A stretch of 64,000 nucleotides of DNA from Fasciola hepatica (lineage: Eukaryota > Platyhelminthes > Trematoda > Plagiorchiida > Fasciolidae): positions 2,108,001 to 2,172,000 of the forward strand of contig CANUEZ040000205.1 of the NCBI GenBank assembly GCA_948099385.1, read 5' to 3'. Positions within the stretch are counted from its first letter, which is position 1; every line of letters begins with the position of its first letter. Below, piece by piece: positions 35,501 to 48,131 of the stretch. The notes beneath the pieces were generated by a model. The model was not told the origin of the DNA, ran no database searches, and saw only the letters and a program-made list of their open reading frames with translations. The translations under genes were made by a program, and so were the position numbers.

Positions 35501-37640
35501 GATCCACTCCTATGATGGATGACTTCTGCGTAGGGGCCGAAGTACAACCAACGGATTCTCTAATGATAAACCTACACAGCTTTCTTACTATGCATGCAAT
35601 TGATTAGTAGTAGGAGATTAGATTAGATTATATTAGATTAGACTAGATTTGTATAATATGATTGATCATGCTGCTTGAACGCTCAACTGAGCATTGAAAT
35701 CCATGGAAGCACTCACTGTACAGCTGTTTCATCCTTGTTCGGACTCGACTCATCAGCAGTGCACATCGACCGAGCAACCACGGGGACTCCAACAACCGCT
35801 GAACCATTGTGAATCGAACAACTTAACAACACAAGGCTATCCGGGGGTCGCTATCAACGCTTTGTTCAACATCTACACTACATCATATAGCACCCTTCCC
35901 AAACTGGCTTCAAATTTGAATGGTAACAACCAGCTTCGCGCACACCGATCGAGTCCTATGATGGATGACTTCTCTGTAGGGGCCTAAGTACAACCAACGC
36001 ATTCCCAAATGATAAACATACACAGCTTCCTTACTATGCATGCAATTGATTAGTAGTAGGAGATTAGATTAGATTAGATTAGAATAGGTTTGTATAATAT
36101 GATTGATCATGCAGCTTGAACGCTCAACTGAGCATTGAAATCCATGGGAGCGCTCATTGTACAGCTGTTTCATCCTTGTTCGGACTCGACTCATCAGCAG
36201 TGCACATCGACCGAGCAACCACGGGCACTCCAACAACCGCTGAACCATTGTGAATCGAACAACTTAACAACACAAGGCTATCCGGGATCGCTATCAACGC
36301 TTTGTTCAACATCTACACTACATGATTTAGCACACTTCCCAAACTGGCTTCAAATTTGAATGGTAACAACCAGCTTCGCGCACACCGATCGACTCCTGTG
36401 ATGGATGACTTCTCTGTAGGGGCCTAAGTACAACCAACGCATTCCCAAATGATAAACCTACACAGCTTCCTTACTATGCATGCAATTGATTAGTAGTAGG
36501 TGATTAGATTAGATTAGAATAGATTTGTATAAAATGATTGATCATGCAGCTTGAACGCTCAACTGAGCATTGAAATGCATGGAAGCACTCAGTGTACAGC
36601 TGTTTCATCATTGTTCGGACTCGACTCATCAGCAGTGCACATCGACCGAGCAACCACGGGGACTCCAACAACCGCTGAACCCTTTTGAATCGAACAACTT
36701 AACAACACAAGGCTATCCGGGATCGCTATCAACGCTTCGTTCAACATCTACACTACATCATATGTAGCACCCTTCCCAAACTGGCTTCAAATTTGAATGG
36801 TAACAACCAGCTTCGCGCACACCGATCGACTCCTATGATGGATGACTTCTCTGTAGGGGCCTAAATTCAACCAACGCATTCCCAAATGAACAACATACAC
36901 AGCTTCCTTACTATGCATGCAATTGATTAGTAGTGGGAGATTAGATTAGATTAGATTAGATTAGAATAGATTTGTATAATATGATTGATCATGCAGCTTG
37001 AACGCTCAACTGAGCATTGAAATCCATGGGAGCACTCAGTGTACAGCTGTTTCATCCTTGTTCGGACTCGTCTCATCAGCAGTGCACATCGACCGAGCAA
37101 CCACGGGCACTCCAACAACCGCTGAACCATTGTGAATCGAACAACTTAACAATACAAGGCTATCCGGGATGGCTATCAACGCTTTGTTCAACATCTACAC
37201 TACATCATATAGCACCCTTCCCAAACTGGCTTCAAATTTGAATGGTAACAACCAGCTTCGCGCACACCGATCGACTCCTATGATGGATGACTTCTCTGTA
37301 GGGGCCTAAGTACAACCAACGCATTCCCAAATGATAAACCTACACAGCTTCCTTACTATGCATGCAATTGATTAGTAGTAGGTGATTAGATTAGATAAGA
37401 TAAAATTAGATTAGATTTGTATAATTGATCGTGCAGCTTGAACGCTCAACTGAGCATTGAAATCCATGGAAGCACTCACTGTACAGCTGTTTCATCATTG
37501 TTCGGACTCGACTCATCACCAGTGCACATCGACCGAGCAACCACGGGGACTCCAACAACCGCTGAACCATTGTGAATCGAACAACTTAACAACACAAGGC
37601 TATCCGGGATCGCTATCAACGCTTTGTTCAACATCTACAC
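29590..37640 (+). repeat. Nine-monomer (3947-bp) higher-order repeat in tandem duplicate
   Basis: About 29.59-33.70 kb repeats at about 33.54-37.64 kb with an offset of 3947 bp. The monomer lengths 425, 441, 430, 441, 447, 441, 435, 447, 440 recur in the same order. Shared rare marks include GTTCCAAAACTGG, CATCATTTGTAGC (twice per copy), AACAACTCAACAAC, CCGGGGGTCGCTATC with GATCGAGTCC, ACCAACGGATTCTC with CACAGCTTTC, GACTAGATTTG, CTCCTGTGATGG, AACCCTTTTGAATCG and a shortened TGTATAATTGATC box. The copies differ at a few single sites and one patch near 31391/35338. The match ends near 33.71/37.65 kb, where CATATAGCACCGTTCC meets CATATATAGCACCCTTCC. Confidence 0.9.
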
Positions 37641-39668
37641 TACATCATATATAGCACCCTTCCCAAACTGGCTTCAAATTTGAATGGTAACAACCAGCTT
37701 CGCGCACACCGATCCACTCCTATGATGGATGACTTCTCTGTAGGGGCCGAAGTACAACCAACGCATTCCCAAATGAACAACCTACACAGCTTCCTTACTA
37801 TGCATGCAATTGATTAGTAGTAGGTGATTAGATTAGATTAGATAAAATTAGATTAGATTTGTATAATATGATTGATCGTGCTGCTTGAACGCTCAACTGA
37901 GCATTGAAATCCATGGAAGCACTCACTGTACAGCTGTTTCATCCTTGTTCGGACTCGACTCATCAGCGGTGCACATCGACCGAGCAACCACGGGGACTCC
38001 AACAACCGCTGAACCATTGTGAATCGAACAACTTAACAACACAAGGCTATCCGGGATGGCTATCAACGCTTTGTTCAACATCTACACTACGTCATATGTA
38101 GCACCCTTCCCAAACTGGCTTCAAATTGAATGGTAACAACCAGCTTCGCGCACACCGATCCACTCCTATGATGGATGACTTCTGTGTAGGGGCCGAAGTA
38201 CAACCAACGCATTCCCAAATGATAAACCTACACAGCTTACTTACTATGCATGCAATTGATTAGTAGTAGGAGATTAGATTAGATTAGATTAGATTAGATT
38301 TGTATACTATGATTGATCATGCTGCTTGAACGCTCAACTGAGCATTGAAATCCATGGAAGCACTCACTGTACAGCTGTTTCATCCTTGTTCGGACTCGAC
38401 TCATCAGCAGTGCACATCGATCGAGCAACCACGGGGACTCCAACAACCGCTGAACCATTGTGAATCGAACAACTTAACAACACAAGGCTATCCGGGATGG
38501 CTATCAACGCTTTGTTCAACATCTACACTACATCATATAGCACCCTTCCCAAACTGGCTTCAAATTTGAATGGTAACAACCAGCTTCGCGCACACCGATC
38601 CACTCCTATGATGGATGACTTCTCTGTAGGGGCCTAAGTACAACCAACGCATTCCCAAATGATAAACCTACACAGCTTCCTTACTATGCATGCAATTGAT
38701 TAGTAGTAGGAGATTAGACTAGATTAGATTAGATTAGATTTGTATAATATGTTTGATCATGCAGCTTGAACGCTCAACTGAGTATTGAAATCTATGGAAG
38801 CACTCACTGAACAGCTGTTTCATCCTTGTTCGGACTCGACTCATCAGCAGTGCACATCGACCGAGCAACCACGGGGACTCCAACAACCGCTGAACCATTG
38901 TGAATCGAACAACTTAACAACACAAGGCTATCCGGGATGGCTATCAACGCTTTGTTCAACATCTACACTACATGATATAGCACCCTTCCCAAACTGGCTT
39001 CAAATTGAATGGTAACAACCAGCTTCGCGCACACCGATCCACTCCTATGATGGATGACTTCTGTGTAGGGGCCGAAGTACAACCAACGCATTCTCTAATG
39101 ATAAACCTACACAGCTTCCTTACTATGCATGCAATTGATTAGTAGTACGAGATTAGATTAGATTAGATTAGATTAGATTTGTATAATATGATTGATCGTG
39201 CTGCTTGAACGCTCAACTGAGCATTGAAATCCACGGAAGCACTCACTGTACAGCTGTTTCATCCTTGTTCGGACTCGACTCATCAGCAGTGCACATCGAT
39301 CGAGCAACCACGGGGACTCCAACAACCGATGAACCATTGTGAATGGAACAACTTAACAACACAAGGCTATCCGGGATCGCTATCAACGCTTTGTTCAACA
39401 TCTACACTACATGATATAGCACCCTTCCCAAACTGGCTTCAAATTTGAATGGTAACAACCAGCTTCGCGCACACCGATCCACTCCTATGATGGATGACTT
39501 CTCTGTACGGGCCTAAATTCAACCAACGCATTCCCAAATGAACAACATACACAGCTTCCTTACTATGCATGCAATTGATTAGTAGTGGGAGATTAGATTA
39601 GATTAGATTAGATTAGAATAGATTCGTATAATATGATTGATCATGCAGCTTGAACGCTCAACTGAGCA
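37640..39668 (+). repeat. Ordinary monomers, no clear higher-order period
   Basis: Units 37904, 38345, 38785 and 39224 follow normal spacing (447, 441, 440, 439 bp). Single marks include CATCAGCGGTGC, CTACGTCATATGTAGC, a 38785 unit with GAGTATTGAAATCTATGG and CACTGAACAGC, and two units with the one-base-short palindrome TTCAAATTGAA. The linker before 37904 is of the interrupted GATAAAATTAG type. I saw no multi-monomer duplication confined to this stretch. Confidence 0.7.
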
Positions 39669-42343
39669 TTGAAATCCATGGAAGCGCTCATTGTACAGCT
39701 GTTTCATCATTGTTCGGACTCGTCTCATCAGCAGTGCACATCGACCGAGCAACCACGGGCACTCCAACAACCGCTGAATCATTGTGAATCGAACAACTTA
39801 ACAATACAAGGCTATCCGGGATGGCTATCAACGCTTTGTTCAACATCTACACTACATGATATAGCACCCTTCCCAAACTGGCTTCAAATTTGAATGGTAA
39901 CAACCAGCTTCGCGCACACCGATCGACTCCTATGATGGATGACTTCTCTGTAGGGGCCTACGTACAACCAACGCATTCCCAAATGATAAACCTACACAGC
40001 TTCCTTACTATGCATGCAATTGATTAGTAGTAGGAGATCAGATTATATTAGATTAGATAAAATTAGATTAGATTTGTATAATATGATTGATCGTGCTGCT
40101 AGAACGCTCAACTGAGCATTGAAATCCATGGAAGCACTCACTGTACAGCTGTTTCATCCTTGTTCGGACTCGACTCATCAGCAGTGCACATCGACCGAGC
40201 AACCACGGGGACTCCAACAACCGCTGAACCATTATGAATCGAACAACTTAACAACACAAGGCTATCCGGGATGCCTATCAACGCTTTGTTCAACATCTAC
40301 ACTACATCATATAGCACCCTTCCCAAACTGGCTTCAAATTTGAATGGTAACAACCAGCTTCGCGCACACCGATCGACTCCTATGATGGATGACTTCTCTG
40401 TAGGGGCCTAAATTCAACCAACGCATTCCCAAATGAACAACATACACAGCTTCCTTACTATGCATGCAATTGATTAGTAGTGGGAGATTAGATTAGATTA
40501 GATTAGATTAGAATAGATTTGTATAATATGATTGATCATGCAGCTTGAACGCTCAACTGAGCATTGAAATCCATGGGAGCGCTCATTGTACAGATGTTTC
40601 ATCATTGTTCGGACTCGACTCATCAGCAGTGCACATCGACCGAGCAACCACGGGCACTGCAACAACCGCTGAACCATTGTGAATCGAACAACTTAACAAT
40701 ACAGGGCTATCCGGGATGGCTATCAACGCTTTGTTCAACATCTACACTACATGATTTAGCACCCTTCCCAAACTGGCTTCAAATTTGAATGGTAACAACC
40801 AGCTTCGCGCACACCGATCGACTCCTATGATGGATGACTTCTCTGTAGGGGCCTAAGTACAACCAACGCATTCCCAAATGAACAACATACACAGCTTCCT
40901 TACTATGCATGCAATTGATTAGTAGTGGGAGATTAGATTAGATTAGATTAGATTAGAATAGATTCGTATAATATGATTGATCATGCAGCTTGAACGCTCA
41001 ACTGAGCATTGAAATCCATGGGAGCGCTCATTGTACAGCTGTTTCATCATTGTTCGGACTCGTCTCATCAGCAGTGCACATCGACCGAGCAACCACGGGC
41101 ACTCCAACAACCGCTGAATCGTTGTGAATCGAACAACTTAACAACACAAGGCTATCCGGGATGGCTATCAACGCTTTGTTCAACATCTACACTACATCAT
41201 ATAGCACCCTTCCCAAACTGGCTTCAAATTTGAATGGTAACAACCAGCTTCGCGCACACCGATCGACTCCTATGATGGATGACTTCTCTGTAGGGGCCTA
41301 CGTACAACCAACGCATTCCCAAATGATAAACCTACACAGCTTCCTTACTATGCATGCAATTGATTAGTAGTAGGTGATTAGATTAGATTAGATAAAATTA
41401 GATTAGATTTGTATAATATGATTGATCGTGCTGCTAGAACGCTCAACTGAGCATTGAAATCCATGGAAGCACTCACTGTACAGCTGTTTCTTCCTTGTTC
41501 GGACTCGACTCATCAGCAGTGCACATCGACCGAGCAACCACGGGGACTCCAACAACCGCTGAACCATTATGAATCGAACAAATTAACAACACAAGGCTAT
41601 CCGGGATCGCTATCAACGCTTTGTTCAACATCTACACTACATGATATAGCACCCTTCCCAAACTGGCTTCAAATTTCAATGGTAACAACCAGCTTCGCGC
41701 ACACCGATCGACTCCTATGATGGATGACTTCTCTGTAGGGGCCTAAATTCAACCAACTCATTCCCAAATGAACAACATACACAGCTTCCTTACTATGCAT
41801 GCAATTGATTAGTAGTAGGAGATTAGATTAGATTAGATTAGATTAGAATAGATTTGTATAATATGATTGATCATGCAGCTTGAACGCTCAACTGAGCATT
41901 GAAATCCATGGGAGCGCTCATTGTACAGATGTTTCATCATTGTTCGGACTCGACTCATCAGCAGTGCACATCGACCGAGCAACCACGGGCACTCCAACAA
42001 CCGCTGAACCATTGTGAATCGAACAACTTAACAATACAAGGCTATCCGGGATGGCTATCAACGCTTTGTTCAACATCTACACTACATCATATAGCACCCT
42101 TCCCAAACTGGCTTCAAATTTGAATGGTAACAACCAGCTTCGCGCACACCGATCGACTCCTATGATGGATGACTTCTCTGTAGGGCCCTAAGTACATCCA
42201 ACGCATTCCCAAATGATAAACCTACACAGCTTCCTTACTATGCATGCAATTGATTAGTAGTAGGTGATTAGATTAGATTAGATAAAATTAGATTAGATTT
42301 GTATAATATGATTGATCATGCAGCTTGAACGCTCAACTGAGCA
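39669..42343 (+). repeat. Three-monomer higher-order repeat, period ~1335 bp
   Basis: Units 39669, 40119, 40564 pair with 41009, 41454, 41899. Shared marks are GCTGAATC at the ATTGTG/GTTGTG site, GTGCTGCTAGAACGC (about 40094 and 41429), ACCATTATGAATCG (about 40228 and 41563) and GTACAGATGTTTCATCATTG (about 40588 and 41923). The GATAAAATTAG linker appears before 40119, 41454 and 42344. Copies differ at scattered sites, for example GGGATGCC in 40119 versus GGGATCGC in 41454. Confidence 0.75.
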
Positions 42344-42788
42344 TTGAAATCCATGGAAGCACTCACTGTACAGCTGTTTCATCCTTGTTCGGACTCGACT
42401 CATCAGCAGTGCACATCGACCGAGCAACCACGGGCACTCCAACAACCGCTGAACCATTGTGAATCGAACAACTTAACAACACAAGGCTATCCGGGATCGC
42501 TATCAACGCTTTGTTCAACATCTACACTACATGATATAGCACCCTTCCCAATCTGGCTTCAAATTTGAATGGTAACAACCAGCTTCGCGCACACCGATCG
42601 ACTCCTATGATGGATGACTTCTCTGTAGGGGCCTACGTACAACCAACGCATTCCCAAATGATAAACCTACACAGCTTCCTTACTATGCATGCAATTGATT
42701 AGTAGTAGGTGATTAGATTAGATTAGATTAGATTAGAATAGATTTGTATAATATGATTGATCATGCAGCTTGAACGCTCAACTGAGCA

Positions 42789-45026
42789 TTGAAATCCATG
42801 GAAGCACTCACTGTACAGCTGTTTCATCCTTGTTCGGACTCGACTCATCAGCAGTGCACATCGACCGAGCAACCACGGGAACTCCAACAACCGCTGAACC
42901 ATTGTGAATCGAACAACTTAACAACACAAGGCTATCCGGGATCGCTATCAACGCTTTGTTCAACATCTACACTACATGATATAGCACCCTTCCCAAACTG
43001 GCTTCAAATTTGAATGGTAACAACCAGCTTCACGCACACCGATCCACTCCTATGATGGATGACTTCTCTGTAGGGGCCTAAGTACAACCAACGCATTCCC
43101 AAATGAACAACCTACACAGTTTCCTACTATGCATGCAATTGATTAGTAGTAGGAGATTTGATTATATTAGATTAGATTAGATTAGATTAGATTAGATTTG
43201 TATAATATGTTTGATCATGCAGCTTGAACGCTCAACTGAGCATTGAAATCCATGGAAGCACTCACTGTTCAGCTGTTTCATCCTTGTTCGGACTCGACTC
43301 ATCAGCAGTGCACATCGATCGAGCAACCACGGGGACTCCAACAACCGCTGAACCATTGTGAATCGAACAACTTAACAACACAAGGCTATCCGGGAACGCT
43401 ATCAACGCTTTGTTCAACATCTACACTACATGATATAGCACCCTTCCCAAACTGGCTTCAAATTTGAATGGTAACAACCAGCTTCGCGCACACCGATCAA
43501 CTCCTATGATGGATGACTTCTCTGTAGGGGCCTAAGTACAACCAACGCATTCCCAAATGATAAACCTACACAGCTTCCTTACTATGCATGCAATTGATTA
43601 GTAGTAGGAGATTAGATTAGATTAGATTAGATTAGAATAGATTTGTATAATATGATTGATCATGCAGCTTGAACGCTCAACTGAGCATTGAAATCCATCG
43701 GTGCGCTCATTGTACAGCTATTTCATCATTGTTCGGACTCGACTCATCAGCAGTGCACATCGACCGAGCAACCACGGGAACTCCAACAACCGCTGAACCA
43801 TTGTGAATCGAACAACTTAACAACACAAGGCTATCCGGGATCGCTATCAACGCTTTGTTCAACATCTACACTACATCATATAGCACCCTTCCCAAACTGG
43901 CTTCAAATTTGAATGGTAACAACCAGCTTCACGCACACCGATCCACTCCTATGATGGATGACTTCTCTGTAGGGGCCTAAGTACAACCAACGCATTCCCA
44001 AATGAACAACCTACACAGTTTCCTACTATGCATGCAATTGATTAGTAGTAGGAGATTTGATTATATTAGATTAGATTAGATTAGATTAGATTTGTATAAT
44101 ATGTTTGATCATGCAGCTTGAACGCTCAACTGAGCATTGAAATCCATGGAAGCACTCACTGTTCAGCTGTTTCATCCTTGTTCGGACTCGACTCATCAGC
44201 AGTGCACATCGATCGAGCAACCACGGGGACTCCAACAACCGATGAACCATTGTGAATCGAACAACTTAACAACACAAGGCTATCCGGGATGCCTATCAAC
44301 GCTTTGTTCAACATCTACACTACATCATATAGCACCCTTCCCAAACTGGCTTCAAATTTGAATGGTAAAAACCAGCTTCGCGCACACCGATCCACTCCTA
44401 TGATGGATGACTTCTCTGTAGGGGCCTAAGTACAAACAACGCATTCCCAAATGATAAACCTACACAGCTTCCTTACTATGCATGCAATTGATTAGTAGTA
44501 CGAGATTAGATTAGATTAGATTAGATTAGAATAGATTTGTATAATATGATTGATCATGCAGCTTGAACGCTCAACTGAGCATTGAAATCCATCGGTGCGC
44601 TCATTGTACAGCTATTTCATCATTGTTCGGACTCGACTCATCAGCAGTGCACATCGACCGAGCAACCACGGGCACTCCAACAACCGCTGAACCATTGTGA
44701 ATCGAACAACTTAACAACACAAGGCTATCCGGGATCGCTATCAACGCTTTGTTCAACATCTACACTACATGATTTAGCACACTTCCCAAACTGGCTTCAA
44801 ATTTGAATGGTAACAACCAGCTCCGCGCACACCGATCCACTCCTATGATGGATGACTTCTCTGTAGGGGCCGACGTACAACCAACGCATTCCCAAATGAT
44901 AAACCTACACAGCTTCCTTACTATGCATGCAATTGATTGGTAGTACGAGATTAGATTAGATTAGATTAGATTAGATTAGATTTGTATAATATGATTGATC
45001 ATGCAGCTTGAACGCTCAACTGAGCA
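42789..45026 (+). repeat. Two-monomer higher-order repeat, period ~894-899 bp
   Basis: Units 42789 and 43688 share CGGGAACTCC, CAGTTTCCTACTATG (one T short; about 43117 and 44016) and GAGATTTGATTATATTAG. Units 43243 and 44137 share ACTGTTCAGC, ATGTTTGATC and CGATCGAGC. Units 43688 and 44582 share CCATCGGTGCGCTC with CAGCTATTTCATC. The alternation therefore runs about two and a half cycles. Unit 43243 carries the rare fourth allele GGGAACGCTATC, which is also seen near 60670. Confidence 0.75.
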
Positions 45027-48000
45027 TTGAAATGCATGGAAGCACTCACTGTACAGCTGTTTCATCCTTGTTCGGACTCGACTCATCAGCAGTGCACATC
45101 GACCGAGCAACCACGGGCACTCCAACAACCGCTGAACCATTGTGGATCGAACAACTTAACAACACAAGGCTATCCGGGATCGCTATCAACGCTTTGTTCA
45201 ACATCTACACTACATCATATAGCACACTTCCCAAACTGGCTTCAAATTTGAATGGTAACAACCAGCTTCGCGCACACCGATCCACTCCTATGATGGATCA
45301 CTTCTCTGTAGGGGCCTAAATTCAACCAACTCATTCCCAAATGAACAACATACACAGCTTCCTTACTATGCATGCAATTGATTAGTAGTGGGAGATTAGA
45401 TTAGATTAGATTCGATTAGAATATGTTTGTATAATATGATTGATCATGCAGCTTGAACGCTCAACTGAGCATTGAAATGCATGGAAGCACTCAATGTACA
45501 GCTGTTTCATCCTTGTTCGGACTCGACTCATCAGCAGTGCACATCGACCGAGCAACCACGGGGACTCCAACAACCGCTGAACCATTGTGAATCGAACAAC
45601 TTAACAATACAAGGCTATCCGGGATGGCTATCAACGCTTTGTTCAACATCTACACTACATGTTATAGCACCCTTCCCAAACTGGCTTCAAATTTGAATGG
45701 TAACAACCAGCTTTGCGCACACCGATCCACTCCTATGATGGATGACTTCTCTGTAGGGGCCTAAGTACAACCAACGCATTCCCAAATGATAAACCTACAC
45801 AGCTTCCTTAATATGCATGCAATTGATTAGTAGTGGGAGATTAGATTAGATTAGATTAGATTAGAATAGATTTGTATAATATGATTGATCATGCAGCTTG
45901 AACGCTCAACTGAGCATTGAAATCCATGGAAGCACTCACTGTACAGCTGTTTCATCCTTGTTCGGACTCGACTCATCAGCAGTGCACATCGACCGAGCAA
46001 CCACGGGGACTCCAACAACCGCTGAACCATTGTGAATCGAACAACTTAACAACACAAGGCTATCCGGGATGGCTATCAACGCTTTGTTCAACATCTACAC
46101 TACATCATATAGCACCCTTCCCAAACTGGCTTCAAATTTGAATGGTAACAACCAGCTTCGCGCACACCGATCGACTCCTATGATGGATGACTTCTCTGTA
46201 GGGGCCTACGTACAACCAACGCATTTCCAAATGAGAAACATACACAGCTTCCTTACTATGCATGCAATTGATTAGTAGTGGGAGATTAGATTAGATTAGA
46301 TTAGATTAGAATAGATTTGTATAATATGTTTGATCATGCAGCTTGAACGCTCAACTGAGCATTGAAATGCATGGAAGCACTCACTGTACAGCTGTTTCAT
46401 CCTTGTTCGGACTCGACTCATCAGCAGTGCACATCGACCGAGCAACCACGGGCACTCCAACAACCGCTGAACCATTGTGAATCGAACAACTTAACAACAC
46501 AAGGCTATCCGGGATCGCTATCAACGCTTTGTTCAACATCTACACTACATCATATAGCACACTTCCCAAACTGGCTTCAAATTTCAATGGTAACAACCAG
46601 CTTCACGCACACCGATCGACTCATATGGTGGATGACTTCTCTGTAGGGGCCTAAGTACAACCAACGCATTCCCAAATGATAAACCCACACAGCTTCCTTA
46701 CTATGCATGCAATTGATTAGTAGTAGGAGATCAGATTAGATTAGATTAGAATAGGTTTGTATAATATGATTGATCATGCAGCTTGAACGCTCAACTGAGC
46801 ATTGAAATGCATGGAAGCACTCAATGTACAGCTGTTTCATCCTTGTTCGGACTCGACTCATCAGCAGTGCACATCGACCGAGCAACCACGGGGACTCCAA
46901 CAACCGCTGAACCATTGTGAATCGAACAACTTAACAATACAAGGCTATCCGGGATGGCTATCAACGCTTTGTTCAACATCTACACTACATGTTATAGCAC
47001 CCTTCCCAAACTGGCTTCAAATTTGAATGGTAACAACCAGCTTTGCGCACACCGATCCACTCCTATGATGGATGACTTCTCTGTAGGGGCCTAAGTACAA
47101 CCAACGCATTCCCAAATGATAAACCTACACAGCTTCCTTAATATGCATGCAATTGATTAGTAGTGGGAGATTAGATTAGATTAGATTAGATTAGAATAGA
47201 TTTGTATAATATGATTGATCATGCAGCTTGAACGCTCAACTGAGCATTGAAATCCATGGAAGCACTCACTGTACAGCTGTTTCATCCTTGTTCGGACTCG
47301 ACTCATCAGCAGTGCACATCGACCGAGCAACCACGGGCACTCCAACAACCGCTGAACCATTGTGAATCGAACAACTTAACAACACAAGGCTATCCGGGAT
47401 GGCTATCAACGCTTTGTTCAACATCTACACTACATCATATAGCACCCTTCCCAAACTGGCTTCAAATTTGAATGGTAACAACCAGCTTCGCGCACACCGA
47501 TCGACTCCTATGATGGATGACTTCTCTGTAGGGGCCTACGTACAACCAACGCATTTCCAAATGAGAAACATACACAGCTTCCTTACTATGCATGCAATTG
47601 ATTAGTAGTGGGAGATTAGATTAGATTAGATTAGATTAGAATAGATTTGTATAATATGTTTGATCATGCAGCTTGAACGCTCAACTGAGCATTGAAATGC
47701 ATGGAAGCACTCACTGTACAGCTGTTTCATCCTTGTTCGGACTCGACTCATCAGCAGTGCACATCGACCGAGCAACCACGGGCACTCCAACAACCGCTGA
47801 ACCATTGTGAATCGAACAACTTAACAACACAAGGCTATCCGGGATCGCTATCAACGCTTTGTTCAACATCTACACTACATCATATAGCACACTTCCCAAA
47901 CTGGCTTCAAATTTCAATGGTAACAACCAGCTTCACGCACACCGATCGACTCATATGGTGGATGACTTCTCTGTAGGGGCCTAAGTACAACCAACGCATT

Positions 48001-48131
48001 CCCAAATGATAAACCCACACAGCTTCCTTACTATGCATGCAATTGATTAGTAGTAGGAGATCAGATTAGATTAGATTAGAATAGGTTTGTATAATATGAT
48101 TGATCATGCAGCTTGAACGCTCAACTGAGCA
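45027..48131 (+). repeat. Three-monomer higher-order repeat, period 1330 bp, ABC-ABC-A
   Basis: Units 45472/46802 (B), 45917/47247 (C) and 46362/47692 (A) are near-identical at offset 1330 bp. Unit 45027 is a more divergent earlier A. B has CATGTTATAGC, CAGCTTTGCGC and CTTAATATGC. C has GCATTTCCAAATGAGAAACATAC. A has AAATTTCAATGG, CTCATATGGTGG, AAACCCACAC and GAGATCAGATTAG. The only differences I noticed within the two full copies are isolated, such as GGGGACTCC versus GGGCACTCC in C. The next unit, 48132, no longer matches B. Confidence 0.88.
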
